DNA of 64,000 bases from Lunularia cruciata (GCA_948567375.1 OX419755.1:35221001-35285000); one strand, 5' to 3'. Positions 43,640 through 55,749 are shown, counted from the stretch's first letter. The notes: a model not told the origin generated them from the sequence alone. A program made the numbers and translations.

Positions 43640-45600
43640 TAAGCTATGAGCTCATCATCCATCAAGGAGTGGGAACTTGCTATGAAGGAAGAGCTTAATT
43701 CTTTGAAAGAGCATGGCATGTGGGAATTTGCATATCTACTCAATGATTGAAGAGCAAAAAATTGTAAATGGGTCTTTCATAAGAAGTTTGCAAGTAATGG
43801 TATAGTCTATTGATTCAAAATGCACCTAGTAGCAAAGGGTTACTTTTAAGAAGGTATTGCTTATCATGAAATGTTTGCAAGTGTAACACATCTTGCAGCA
43901 ATATGTATATTTGTTACTATTATTGCTAGACTTGGATGGAATGCATTGTTGCTTGATGTCATCTGTAATACTCCAAAGACAAGAGAAACCCCAAGAGAAA
44001 TACAAGAAAGAAAACACAAAGCTTCACACTCAATACTCCGATGCCCCAAAGGAGCACCTTGTCTTTATTATATAGCAAAGAAGATGCACTCAAAGGAAGC
44101 TCCATCCTTGGATTAGATACATAGATTGGTGACATATCAGCAAGCTCCACCCTTAGATTAATTTCATGGATGGGTGACATGTTGGTCCTTGTCCTATTTG
44201 GTTGGTCAAATGGGTTTGATTGGAAGGAATCTTTAGGGAATATTCCTATAAGAAGCTCAAAATTGCATAGATGAGAGGTACCATTGGAACGATCTTGATG
44301 GGACAAACTAATAAGGGGGAAAGTAAGCCTTTTCTTCAAAGCCAAGTAACAACTTTTATTTTTGAGGCCTAATTCATCCGTGTAGACCTCCAAAATTGGC
44401 TTGAAGTTTTCAAGGTGTTTTCAACTCCTACCATATTAGTGTAAGTACTCTTTTAGTGACACCTCTATCTGATCTACTTAGTCCATCATATATAACATCC
44501 TTTAAGATGTTAACAAGCCAATTCCATCTCTACATAATATGTGTAACGATTGGTTTTACATCATCACAACCTACTTGGAAGGAGAATTGAAGGAGGAGAA
44601 CAACTATATGAGAAGTCTAAAGGAGTTAGATGTTCCACTTGAACACAAGTGCAAGGTATTGCGGTTACTAAAGACATTGTACAATTTGAAGCAACTTGGT
44701 AGAGGATGGGATGAGAACTTAGATTCATCTCTCTTAAACCTCGGTTGGCAATGTTCAAAATCTGATCCCTACTTGTACTTAATACATGTGGGCAATTTAG
44801 CACTAGTTCTCATTGTGTCTATGTGGATGATGTGTTGATTGGAGGTATGAATTTAGAAATTCTCATTATATGCAAGGAGGAGTTGCAAGAATGCTACCAA
44901 ATGAAAGATCTTGGTGAGCTCAGTCACTTCCCTTGGAATCAACTACCTACGGAATAAGGAAGCTAGTACTGTATTGCTCAACCAAGGCAAGTATATCTCT
45001 CAAAAGTTGAAGGAATTTGGGATAGAGAATGCAAAGGCAATTGCAACACCAATCAAGAAGTATCATCTCAATGAGCATGCAAGCAACAAGCCATTTGACA
45101 CAGATGGAGTAAAAAATTACAAGAAGACCATGGGTTTTTTATTTGTGCCTAGAAAATGATACAAGGTATGATATTTCATTTTCTTATCAACATTTTGCTC
45201 AATACATACTGCATCCGTGTATTTTGCATTGGCAAGGAGTAAAGCAATTTTATTCCTTACTTGCAAGGGACAAAGGACTTGGTGTTGCAATATCGTGGAA
45301 AATATGTACGTTTGCTAGTTATTACGATGTAGCTTGGGGAGGTTGTAAAGAAACACATTTTTCAGTTGGTAGCTTTGCATTCACAATGGGTGGAGTTGTA
45401 GTGATCTAGTCAAGCAAGAAATAGTGTATTATTTCCCTTTCATCAACATAAGTAGAGTATGTCATTGCCTCTGTAGTTGCAAAGGAGACCCTATGGTTAC
45501 AAAAGGTACAACAAGAATGACAAGCATATGGCAATAATAACTTTACAAAAACACTTGCTAGAACTAAATTCATTGCTTGTAGAGACATGTTAGGGTTAGT
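43640..45600 (+). pseudogene. G reverse transcriptase and RNase H, split by solo LTR B4
   Basis: RT start: SSIKEWELAMKEELNSLKEHG near 43650, then CKWVFHKKF and YHEMFASVTHLAAI near 43860. It is cut at 43963 in ..GWNALLLDV and resumes at 44566 with TTYLEGELKEE. Then LLKTLYNLKQLGRGWDENLD and SMWMMC-type remains of YVDD near 44820. Next MKDLGELSHF near 44905 and KNYKKTMGFL. RNase H: VAWGGCKETHFSVGSFAFTMGG near 45330, then SSTE-like SST..VEY and LARTKFIACRDMLGLV near 45560. Stops and frameshifts throughout, and a deletion in RNase H. Confidence 0.85.
43964..44560 (-). repeat. Solo LTR family B (B4) with TSD
   Basis: TGTAATACTCC to GGTTTTACA, 597 bp, flanked by perfect TCATC copies (43959-43963 and 44561-44565). 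Sits inside the G RT domain in reverse orientation relative to B1-B3. Best-defined member of family B. Confidence 0.93.
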
Positions 45601-45637
45601 TCCTAGTGATGTTGTAATCTCCCTTGTGGAAGAGGAG

Positions 45638-45891
45638 TGTGGAACTAATCCATAAGAAATGTCCCATTGTGGATTCAAAGAGTGTTTATGGGCAGTACAT
45701 AAATTAACCCATGAGTGATGTACTTGTGGATACGTCAGGAATAATATATATCTAGGTATGTTCTCACCCGTGGCAATCCTTGAGCCACAATGTAAATGGT
45801 CACGTAGAAAGGGGATCGGAGGACTTGCAGCCCCGAGTGCAAATTCCAAATAGGAAATAAAAGGGTAATTGTATGCAGAGTACCACAACAC
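45638..45891 (+). repeat. 3' LTR of G
   Basis: Preceded by the purine tract GTGGAAGAGGAG (45626-45637). Starts TGTGGAAC and ends GTACCACAACA. Shares the last ~70 bases with the 5' LTR. Confidence 0.75.
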
Positions 45892-46214
45892 CCTTCTTAT
45901 ATTAACTATGAATCGAGCGAGTTCTTTGTTTACTGATTAGCAGACAACGATAGCATCCTTGTGCTCCCGCTTATCACAACACCACACTATCATAGGACAT
46001 GTGATCGTATTCATGTGTGATTCTATCTATGCATGGAAAAGGTCTTAATAGAACCTTGGAAATAGAATTCACTTGTACTTAACAGGTTGCGGAAGAATCA
46101 AAAAGATATGAACTTAAAAGAGGTTGTACCTTGCAAATACCAATCAGGATTAAAGTGAATCATGAAACTGGTCGGAGCATCCTACACAATCTGCCTCCAC
46201 TTCAAATCTACATT
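45892..46214. other. Stretch without recognised feature
   Basis: No coding pattern or repeat recognised. Composition changes here from the AT-rich retroelement block to more balanced sequence. Confidence 0.5.
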
Positions 46215-46840
46215 CTACTTCTGGGTTCCAAAATGAGCTGATGAGGGACGATCAAGTTGTTGGTGTGATAACCTGCAATGGCTCATGAAGAAATTTGCTG
46301 CTATTGCTTCAGTTGTAGATGCTACCAGAGTTAGATTGAGATGCACAAGAAAACCTAAAGAGTTAGGTTTCAGAGAAATTTCAACTTTAAGAAGTCTAAG
46401 CACTCGCTACATAGATGGTCAAGATAACGACACATTAGTGCAAATCGAAGCACTAAATTTACAGAAAATTGACAGTACCTCCTCATTATTGTCAACTCCA
46501 GTAGTGGACTATAAGCTACTCAATCAAACGGTTTTCTTTGTAAGGTTCCAGACCCAATCGACTACAATCATCTCGTCGAATTCCCGTTGTATATCAAGTT
46601 TTCGTCTATTGCAAACCCCCTCCAAAACTACAGTTCCAAAACTGAACAATCCCGTTTTGTCAGTTCCCTTGCCCCATGGCGCGACCTCGAGAGCTAAATA
46701 GCCCAGAGTACCTGCCACCATGATGCTGGTAGGTGCATTATCATGCTCGGATACTCAGGCCAGCCAGAGTCTCCTAACCTATCGTTTGGAAACCGTCTAG
46801 AAACTCCAGAAACTCAAATTACGTCGGGGAGGAAGAGAAG
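46215..46840 (-). pseudogene. Receptor-like kinase fragment (lectin-RLK type)
   Basis: On the minus strand the kinase C-lobe is visible: a DFG-region remnant RLGDSG near 46785 and GTLGYLALEVAP near 46700 (activation segment GT.GYLAPE). Then TDKTGLFSFGTVVLEGVCN (subdomain IX) and VVDWVWNL near 46560. The cysteine-containing LRFALMC stretch near 46440 is a possible subdomain XI. The VDWVW motif is typical of L-type lectin receptor kinases of land plants, which sense extracellular signals at the plasma membrane. The N-lobe, membrane segment and lectin domain are absent and frames change several times. A pseudogene fragment of about 200 residues. Confidence 0.75.
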
Positions 46841-47742
46841 GGAAAATACGGAATTCCACACAGATCCAGAATTTGAAAATAGGCGTTCTTAGTACAAGGT
46901 CCACTGACACATGGCGTCTTGTGACTCCTCCCTTAACCATTAGTTGATTAGGGGACTTCAGAAACAGTTATACGAAGTTTCATAACTTTTCATATAGATA
47001 GTTAAGAAGCGCTGACTAACTCAGTCCGGGTGTGAATGGGAGGTAGAAAGGGTCTCGCTACGGAATTCGTGCCAAGTTCTTTATTATTAGCACATTCCAT
47101 ATAAGGTGGTTCGTAGAAAATGAGGGATAAAAACTTTCAGTTATCACTCAGTAGTGCATTGACTACGTATTAGGGTTAATAAAGTATGTCATTTAGGTTT
47201 GAATGAAAGTGGCGGCCAGCAAAGGGAGCATCCATGATGTTTGAGAACACCCATGGTAATCAAAAGTTGATAGATTTATGCATGAGATGACCTGGAATAT
47301 GATTTTTGACCGCGGAGGAAGATTGGAGGGACCATGAGTGGAAAGATTTGAGTGCATGCAAAAATTGACAACGGAAGAAGATTTGAGAGTCCAAAGCCAG
47401 AGTTGGAAGGGGAAGTAAATTTTTTTGGAGTGGGAAGATTTGAGTGCGTGTTGTGGGAAGGTAAGAAGGAGGAGCCATTTTGTTTGAAGTGTTACTCTCC
47501 AAAATCCTTGATTTCATTATTTTAAAAAGTTAAATTTATGATTGTTGTCTCTTCATACAACTATGAAATTTATGCACTTGTTCCTCCTTGAGTGATAAAA
47601 TGAAATTCATGAACTTGTTTTCTTTACGGAAACTTTACGGAACAAAATTTATGAAATTGTTTTTTTGTTTTGTGCACATAGAATAGAGATGCCTCTTTGA
47701 TGATAAGGAGTTATTTGTGGTGATGAAGAATCAAGTCAAGTC
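46841..47742. other. Intergenic, nothing recognised
   Basis: No coding signal, tandem repeat or known element end seen. The 85-codon minus frame at 47517-47260 has no recognisable motif. Confidence 0.5.
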
Positions 47743-49105
47743 ATGCCAAGAGGCAGCACTCATGTAGAACTAACTAGAAATATTAGAAAATGTATTCAAT
47801 GGACAATTTGGTTAGATTTGGAGATATCGCTTCAAGGATTAGAAGATGAAGACGAAGACAAAGAATTAGGAGGAGATTTTGATATGCTAGAATTTTTTAT
47901 TAGTGGGTGGGAGTATGCATATACTCATCAATACTTGAAAACTAGTGTTACTTATCCTTGTAATAGAGAGTTTGTGATAAAGTATTTTAGAAATCTCGAT
48001 ACGAAGGCCTTTTGCCAACTTACTAGAATGGATCTCAATTCTTTTTTAACAATAGTGGATTTGATTAAGACTCATGTGGTTTTTGAAAAAAGCTACCAAA
48101 GAGAGCAAACACCCGTGTGGATCCAAGTTGCACTAGCCTTAGATAGATTTGGGCATCATGGCAGTGGAGCTTGTGTTGCAAGGGGTTTAAATATTTGGGG
48201 CATTAGTGTTGGTTCAATAATTGCTTTTATTGATCGAGTATGATAGCCATATTAGATGTGATGAGGAGTCAAGTTGCTTGGCCCAAGCTCAAGGAGAGGA
48301 GGAGGATATCCACTATTTTTGCACAAAAAGGTTTTCTTGATTGTGTTGGTTTGGTAGATGGAACATTGTTCCGTCTTGCAACTTGACAAACAAAGGACGG
48401 AGAAATATATTTCAGCCACAAGGGTTCATAATCTATAAATGGCCAAGTGATTTGTGATGATAGAAGTAGAATTATACATTTTTCTGGAGGTATGTTTTAT
48501 ATTATGTGTTGCTTTTTTATGTTTTTTTTCAATGCATTGGTGATCCTCTTTGTATGGTTTACTAAAGTTTAATTTGATTTGTTTATTTGCATGAATACAA
48601 GGGTCAACTCATGACATGACTTGTTGGAAAAAATCCTCACTATGGAATGATTTGAACTAGAGAGGGAGTTGTCGCACTTTTGAGGCAAAGGAGTACCTTT
48701 TAGGTGATTCGGGTTATATACTCATGCATCACCTAGTCCCCGCTTTCAAGCAGGCTCAATCAAAGGACAAGCAAGATTTTAATAAATATTTGGCAAAGGC
48801 AAGAGTGATAAATGAGCATTGTATAGGAGTATTGAAAGCTAGATTGCAATTCTCCTTGTAACTAAGAGTGCAACTCAAAGACAATAGTAGAAATACTTAT
48901 TTTTTAAAGTGGGTGTTAGTGTGTATAATTTTACATTAATCAATAGTTCTTATGTTTGGTCAGATAATAATGGTGGATTTATAGAGAAAACTCAAATAGA
49001 TTAAGAAATGTCTTTTCATGGTATAGAACTTGGTAGAGAAGAAAGTAGATCAAGGGTGATGCAACATTGCCTTGATTATCATAATAATGATATAATCAAT
49101 TGAGT
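47743..49105 (+). pseudogene. PIF/Harbinger-like transposase (DDE_Tnp_4 type) with one intron
   Basis: First exon open from 47743 to 48243 (MPRGSTHVELTRNIRK): a helical N-terminal region with CNREFVIKYFRNLDTKAFCQ and LALDRFGHHGSGACVAR. Catalytic core: GLVDGTLFRLAT near 48350 (first Asp), then GSTHDMTCWKKSS near 48610 (second Asp). YLLGDSGYILMHHLVPAF near 48705 and INEHCIGVLKARLQF near 48830 (Glu) follow. An intron 48490-48601 (GTATGT...ACAAG) restores the frame HFSGGSTHD across it. Stops are at 48241, near 48386, 48430 and 48660. The enzyme would cut and paste a DNA transposon. I did not find its terminal inverted repeats or TTA/TWA duplication. Confidence 0.82.
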
Positions 49106-49339
49106 AAGTTTGCATATAATAAATTATTTATTTTTTTAATTCTTCATCTCATATCTCATATCTGGTAATGTTTCTTGTATTTTATGAGCAACACCAAGTT
49201 TAAAAAAATGTTTGCTCTCTCTAACTTAGACCATGAGTGTATCTTTATGTAAAATTGGAATAAGAATTCTTGTGATGCAAAAAGAATTCTTTGGAGCTTA
49301 ATCTGTACATTTGTAGGGCCCGAGCTTACACTTACATGG

Positions 49340-50125
49340 TGTGGTGTTGGCAAATTGTGGCATTGGGCAAGTTAACACTTCAAAGTTGCTAGACGTATGT
49401 TGCTTGAATATGGAAAAAAGTTTAAGTGGCTTGATGATGCTTGTTTACACCATGCAATTAGGCTTGTACGTGTTGGGGGACGCTCTCCAACTTGCCAAAA
49501 ATTTGCTTGCACTAGTTGGCACCACATGGCGTTGGTAGGCGCTATGGAATGGCACTTGTAGACGTTGGAGGGCGTTGGGAACCGCCCTCTAGCTTTGAAA
49601 AAAATTTATTGCACCTGTTGGCACTGCATGGTGCTAGTAAGCACTGCACAATTTATGTAACACTTGGGTGCACCGGTTGGCAATGTGGAGTGCCGCATGT
49701 TGCCGCTTAGGATTTGATTTTTTTCCTCTCAAATATTGATTTTTACACTAAATGTGCACATTTTGGGTGTTTGGATATTCAAACTTCCTTTCCAATGTGG
49801 GGCTATATAAACCTTCCTCTTTCTAGATTTGAATAGAAGTCATTTCAAGTCATTTCACTATGTGGGTGTGGGGTGATCAAAGGAATCATTTCACTGTGTG
49901 GGTGTGTGGGTGTAGGGTGTTCAAAGGAGTCATTTTGTTGCATGGGTGTGGGGTGTTTGAAGGAGCCAAACTTGCTGAAGGAGGAAAACTAGCATTGTTT
50001 GAAGGAGGCCAATTCATTGTGAGGCCTGAGAGAGTTGGAACTTCAAGAGGAAGAGCAAAATTCAAAAATTTGAATTGAAGGAGAGCATTTGAGAGGAAGA
50101 GCAGATTGTAAACTGAATTTGAACC
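49340..50125. other. Upstream region with TATA box and short tandem repeats
   Basis: GGCTATATAAACC at 49800 looks like a core promoter. After it, three ~45-60-base units with GTGTGGGTGTGGGGTG and CAAAGGAGTCATTT lie between 49847 and 49970. They precede the ATG at 50126. Could be promoter and leader of the next ORF, or an LTR of an unrecognised element. Confidence 0.4.
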
Positions 50126-51535
50126 ATGGTAGAAATCTGGGGATATGAAAAGATTATTGAGGGGCCTGACATGAGAAATACTCAAGAAGTAGATTGCCTC
50201 ATATCTTTTCATAACATTCAACACCCAACAAATTTCATCAAGTGGTGTTGGCTGGACAAACATCAGATTCAAACTGCTATCTCTGGAATTTGGGAGGTTG
50301 ATCTGGACGTAATTGGCCTCAAAATTACCCTTAGACTTCACTACCCACATCTAGAGGTATTCTTAACCTTCTTTTTTCTTCATTTCTCTCTACTTTCAAA
50401 TGTTTCAGTACCTCAAGATTGTGATTTATGCATGTTAGGTCTCTAAATTGTCCGCCCCTCCCAACTATATCCCACAGCGCCTCCTAGTGTCTTCTAGCAC
50501 CATCCAACACCAAATCTGAACCCTAAACCCTTCATGTGAGCACCTTCTAGCTTTGCCAAGCGTCACCCAATGTCACCTAGCACCATCTCGATGTGGTTCC
50601 CAAAATGTAATGTCCTGTAGGAGCTTCCAACAAAACTACGCCTTTAGGCATCGCCATTAAACATCTACACACGGCATTGGGCATCCCCTTGGTGCCCCAT
50701 GGGGGGTGACTTTCCCTGTGTGCCTTTAAGTGCCCCTGAGTGGCACCCAATAGCAACAACAAGCGGTGCTTAACGGCGCTACTTGCTTAATTCCTATCCG
50801 GGAGCGGCTACGAGCGGCTACGAGTGGCTATGAGTGGCTACAAGCAGCACCCATTGTCTTTAGTCCTTATGATTGAGGTTTAAGGTTATTTTCTTGGTGG
50901 GTTTTGCAGGTTCTTCCATGTACAGAGTTAGTGAGTTCATGGGACAAGGTCTCTTGCACAAGTTTGGTAAGAGGGAGGCAGTTGCAATTGAACGCAATGC
51001 ACTTGCCATGCCAAGGGAGAGAACACCAAGACGAAAGACAGTTCCTTACAAAACTATTTGAGATTGATTTCCACAAAGAGACAGGGTTGCAAAAAGATAT
51101 CTTGTAAGGCAATGTGTGTATCTTGCGTTTAGAGCTTTCTTCCAATTGATGGGTGCACTTGTTACATCCACTATTAGGCCCAAGATTGTACGTGGGCAGT
51201 TGGTATTCAACACCAAGACCAAGTTGAGGAGATTTGGTATGGAGGATTATGATTGGAGAGAGTTAGCATTTAGAGCTATCCTTGCAGAGGTGAGGAGTTT
51301 GCAAAGCCAATTGAGGAGTCCTAAGGAGTGGAGGTTTAGGGCCACCTTCCTTGGGCAGATACTCACTCATCTCTTTGTGGAGAGAGGTTTCATTCCAAAA
51401 GAGGATGTGATGTAGTTGAGTGATAGAGAGGAGGAGATTATACACGAGTGAGAGCATGAGGATGTAGATAGCTTGGATGAGGACAAGACTATTGATGATG
51501 AGGAGGATGAGGGAGAGGATGAGGATAGTGAGTGA
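50126..51535 (+). pseudogene. Unknown possibly spliced gene with acidic tail
   Basis: Not recognised. First open part 50126-50356 starts MVEIWGYEKIIEGPDM and ends HYPHLE at a splice-donor-like GTATTC. An acceptor-like TTTTGCAG ends at 50908. Removing this ~550-base intron gives an open frame to 51109 (VLPCTELVSSWDKV...). Another frame of the same exon reads FMGQGLLHKFGKREAVAIE and joins better with an arginine-rich stretch at 51116-51415 (DYDWRELAFRAILAEVRSLQ). The end is strongly acidic (EDEGEDEDSE near 51510). Stops at 51059, 51413 and 51450. A ~10-base unit GAGCGGCTAC is repeated in the intron at 50802-50840. It may be a decayed transposon accessory protein or a host orphan gene. Confidence 0.45.
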
Positions 51536-51558
51536 TTGATTAGGTTTAAGTTTTGTCA

Positions 51559-51561
<3 letters not shown>

Positions 51562-51627
<66 letters not shown>
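51562..51627. repeat. (TA)n microsatellite
   Basis: About 33 uninterrupted TA units. Confidence 0.97.
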
Positions 51628-51633
<6 letters not shown>

Positions 51634-51794
51634 TAGAAAATATACAAAGTTCTTTTGTATATACCATTATTTGATTTAATAAATGAGTTTATTTAAAGCT
51701 TTAATCAAGGAACTTATGAACTTGTGTAGTTTTGAAATTCAAATATGAATTTGTACTTGATGGATAACTAAATGTACCACTTGTGAACAAGTGT

Positions 51795-52650
51795 TCAACA
51801 GATTTGTGTTGAGACACATTCCTTACCCTTTGCTAAGATAGCTCCTTTTCCCTCTTCATCACTTTCTCCGTATGTGGAGCTGGTTGGTGATCCCACAAAT
51901 TTTAGAGTACCTTCAACTTCCTCTTGTTCTATTAACGTCACTCGTATTTTAGATGATTTTGTTTGAGTGGTTGAGTGTAGAGAGAGAAATCTCCTTGAGC
52001 GTGAGAGTAGACTGGAGAGTGTAGAGGAGAGAGAGAGATAAGTGCTTGAGCGCAAGAGTAGATTGGAGAGCTTTGAGAAGCATGGGGTTTTCACCTTAGA
52101 GCAAGAGAGACTCCTTTGTGAGCAAGAGGATTTACTTGCTGTAAAGGAGGAGAGGCATCTAACCTTGCTTACTTTTGAGATGGAGAGAGAGCCAAGATTA
52201 GTTGACTTGGACTTGGACATACTAGGTGCCACTACCATGACGGAGGGTTATAGGGTCCAGTTACAGAATCAGGCATGAGAGTTAGCATATGCTATAAAGA
52301 GATGCGGGAGTGCACATGTTCAGGTAGAGGAGAGTGAGAGTACTCTAGCTTAGATGAGGGCTTGTGTGGCTTATCTTGGACCAAGACTATGTACTATTGC
52401 TTGCCAGACCTATACTTGTCATGAGATGCAAACCCAAACTGATGCCACCCATGTATTACCTCATAGTGTGGAGACTCAAGGCACTCAAACTAGGTTTAGA
52501 GAGAGGCTTTGTCTATAAGGAGAGTATATTCCACATATCATCTTCCCAAGCTTCATGTGGAAGAAGATTATTGTTGTGGATGTTACTTGTTTGGCATCAT
52601 TATGGCTTCTTGGTGCTATCGGTTTCCATGCATGGGAGAGCTAGATAACT
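51795..52650 (+). pseudogene. Unknown coiled-coil protein fragment
   Basis: Plus-strand frame with a serine-rich start near 51850 and heptad-like charged stretches near 51975-52170 (RERNLLERESRLESVEERER; LERKSRLESFEKHG; LEQERLLCEQEDLLAVKEER). A short duplication of GAGCGTGAGAGTAGACTGGAGAG is visible at 51998-52075. It ends with residues TQTDATH and HSVETQGTQTRF near 52440-52500. At least four stops. Position and style suggest it is the C-terminal part of the same unknown gene or element as 50126-51535, but this is inference. Confidence 0.4.
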
Positions 52651-52854
52651 AGGCATGGTTTCTGCACTCACATAAAATTTGGGCCTGTATGGTGGGTAGC
52701 CCGTCCTAGTATTAGCCATTTCATCCAATTCTATTTGCTACGCTTTGAGGTTATCTTGTAAATAGATCTTACTCCAGATGGAGTGGAGTGGTTGCCATGG
52801 AGCATGTGGCAATAGTCTGAACTCCCGGAGGGAGTTCACATTGGGTCTCGCCTC

Positions 52855-53106
52855 ATGGCTTATTTGTATTCTGTAGATATCAGGTTAGATTCTAAGTTCA
52901 AAGGACTTAGAGTTAGATCATATGAGCATCTTACTTCATTAGGTTTACCTCTTTGTGATCTTTTGATCCTAGATAGTTATACACTCTCTTATTATAAGAA
53001 CCATCCACATGGTTCTATCTATCCTACCCACTTCAGGCCTTATAGGATACAGAGAGTATCATACACTTGGGCCTTTGATGAGTGCTTTGGACAAATTTGT
53101 CCATGA
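52855..53106 (+). pseudogene. Short unknown open frame
   Basis: 83 codons beginning MAYLYSVDIRLDSKFKGL, ending after DECFGQICP. No motif recognised. Upstream frame (52700-52854) is broken by stops. May be part of the same decayed unit as 51795-52650. Confidence 0.3.
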
Positions 53107-53229
53107 CGATAGGCATGTTAGTAATTGCCATATGAACTTGATAAATGGTGCTAGTAATTAAGCAACATTTATCAAGTTTCCATAACTCATCTTTATTATT
53201 ATCATAATAAAGATTACATGTTGGTATAC

Positions 53230-54460
53230 TATTTGCTATCAATAGAGTACAATGGATGTTGAACCTGAGTGAGCATTTTGAAATATTGACTTATTTCCTC
53301 AAGAGTTTTCCTTACGTGTATGAGACTCATTTTGATTTCATGAGTGTGCTTTGACTTCAAACTCTTCTCCTTAAATTTGTATTTTTCTGCCCTAGCTTTC
53401 CTTTTATCTGCACTCAATTTTTTCTCAATTTCAATTTTCATCTTCTTTGTCTCTAATCTAACACGCTCTGCTTCCATTCTCATCATTTTTTTCTTCTTTT
53501 CCTCATATTGGTGGCTTCTAGTTCAGCTAGTTGTAACCTCTCACTAGATTCTATAGTATTTGCCTTCAAGATGGTAATTTTTGCTAAATCATGAGATAAT
53601 GACATACTAGGTGACAACCTGGGTACCTTACTTGCTAATATTCCACCTTTCCTCCTCTTTGGGTCACGTTCCTCTTCTTGGTCAATGAAAGCACACTCGG
53701 ATCCATCTCCTATAGAAGTTAAAGGCGGTTGTGTAATGAAAGGTGAGTACTCAATTGGTGGAACAAATGGAAACTAATCCTTGGGTAATAGGATTCCATT
53801 GTCTATGCCACTTGGTATACTTTCCACCCCTTGGGCGTTTGGGACAACTTAGGAGCCCGAGTCAAGGAGCACAATCTCTGGAGGAGATGGGAATTGCAAG
53901 CACTCATGTGCACCTTCATGGACCTCTTCCTCACTAGCCTCGCAAATCTTGCTCGAATTGGGATTAAAATCTCCTAAACTTACCATTGCAGGTCTACTTA
54001 TGTTTGCTTTGGTCCCAAATATGGCTTCCAATCTTGCGAAATGCAGGCACATTCCATTCAATTTATCTTCTATAGTTCTCCATCCTTTGTCATATTCCTT
54101 CTCTGAGAGACCTTCTCTAGTAGACTTGTTCTTAAGCTCATGAGTTTCTTTATACTGTTTCATGTACCTCAACCATTTCTTGTAAAGCCTGTCACCTATC
54201 ATAGAAGTAAGAAATCCTTGTCACTCCCTAATCAAAAGGGTTGTCATGAAACTAAATGTGGTCAATTTCTGAATGAGCTTTTTGCAATTCCCACCATGAA
54301 TCTGTGCAAAATGTTTGGGGTCCTCCAAATATTCCATTTGGCTATAATGGTGCATTGCCATGCAAAATTGTTCATCTTGCTTTGTTTTGCCCGGTACGGA
54401 AGAAGCCATCCTCAACAAGTCCCCAAATTTCACTAATGGTTGTTGAGGTTGCGAATCCAA
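53230..54460 (-). pseudogene. Unknown protein with basic helical and coiled-coil parts, possibly Harbinger accessory
   Basis: From 54460 down: SDLLRMASSVPG-like and FCMAMHHYSQMEYLED, then RLYKKWLRYMKQYKE near 54180. Next WRTIEDKLNGMCLHFARLEAIFG near 54060. A proline/acidic middle follows (53850-53650, with DPKRRKGG near 53660). The end is a strong coiled coil from MMRMEAERVRLETKKMKIE down (53486-53230). Stops near 54220, 53845 and 53488. Combination of a helical domain and C-terminal coiled coil near a Harbinger-type transposase resembles the Myb-like ORF1 that such elements carry. I cannot confirm this. Confidence 0.4.
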
Positions 54461-55749
54461 AGATGACTCTATAGGTCATGGATCAACATCCAAAAGTGAG
54501 TCTCATGCACTAAAACAAGGTACTTGATCTCCCACTGCAAACAATTTGTTGCACTCCCGGTGTAAAATTCCTCAACCCCTAATCAATTTCTTGGTTGCCG
54601 CACGGCGGCACTGATCATTTCCCACACCAATGCAAAACTACAAAACCGCTATTTAGTTGCTTAACAACTCGCACATTTGCTCGGGAGGGTGGTGAATTTG
54701 AGTTTAGAATTTTGAATTGTTGAGGGGAGCATTTTGGATTTTGAACATGCAAACAAAATCATAAATCATATTTGACCCATCTAACCACATGGACACCCTC
54801 TTGAGAAAACACATCACTTTGTCTGACAATCATTTATTTAGTTAAGGCATTCCTAAACATCCTTAACATAGGGCTTAATTTTAAAAATGAATGCAATTTG
54901 GATAAAATCCCGTAACTGAACAATGTTACAGAGTTCACTAAGTTTGTTATTTATCCCGTAACCATCCATCAAATCTATTTTCAAAAACCCCAATTTTACA
55001 CGTAAAAATCCATTGAATCCATAAGTGAAACTCCAGCGGGATCTGTTTTGATTTTTTTACGCGTAGATCTCCCATAGCCATAAAACTTTTAATCTAGGAG
55101 TGACGTATATCCCGTAACTTTTATTAAATTTTTAGTTAGAATAATCTCTAATATAAATAGTTTTTTTTATTTTTTTATTTTTTTTACATATGTAAGTTTC
55201 TCAAATGATTCCCCTAATAGATCTGTAGCTCTTTTTTTTTCATAATCTAATCCATAACTGAGTAAGTAATTTTAAAACCTGGAATCCCAAGAGGTTTTAC
55301 TGATGTCATGGTTCTAATAGATCCTATAACTCTCTCCACTCTCGTCATCCCTAATCCACAGTAATATGAAATTCAAAAAACTGAAACTCCCAAGCAGTCT
55401 TACGGATGTCACTAATCTGCCCCTGAAATCCGCAGATGTTACAACTAAAACCCCCTACTGTCAACCTTGTCTGTAAAATGGTCGTAGTAGTGGGAAAATT
55501 CCCTCGTCTATCTATCACCTTACGAATTTCAAAGTCCTGTCAATTACGATACCATAATGATAATCGAAAGAGCTATGGACGTACTTGTTAATTGATGTAA
55601 AGAAGATGATATATTTTCTCATTGACTTTCTGTATATTAGATCCTGTTGTTTGAGTAGCTGATACTGATATCTTATTCTTTTGTCATTGAATGAGAAAAA
55701 CTTAATAACCCCGAGACGTTTGACACTTTACTCCCCTTTCACTAGATTT
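54461..55749. other. Intergenic, AT-rich, nothing recognised
   Basis: No ORF with a motif. The phrase ATCCCGTAAC recurs three times (54906, 54953, 55108) without clear tandem structure. Confidence 0.5.

Larger units (their letters stand above)
34116..45891 (+). mobile_element. G: Ty1/copia element with nested C1 and two solo LTRs
   Basis: 5' LTR ends at 34430 and is followed by an iMet-type primer-binding site. Gag starts at 34842, is cut by C1 at 35027 and resumes in frame at 40633. Pre-integrase, integrase tail, RT (cut by solo LTR B4) and RNase H follow, then a polypurine tract and 3' LTR (45638-45891). The LTRs share their 3' third (CCAAGTGCAATTTCCAAATAGG) but differ strongly upstream, so G is old. 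No convincing target duplication. Confidence 0.85.

Noticed and set aside
34116-45891. Endogenous pararetrovirus instead of LTR elements
   Set aside because: LTRs, TSDs, integrase domains and polypurine tracts are present; no movement protein or caulimovirid coat motif seen.
46285-46701. 138-codon plus-strand open frame
   Set aside because: Antisense shadow of the receptor-kinase fragment, which has clear kinase motifs on the minus strand.
47260-47517. 85-codon minus open frame
   Set aside because: Low-complexity composition and no motif or context.
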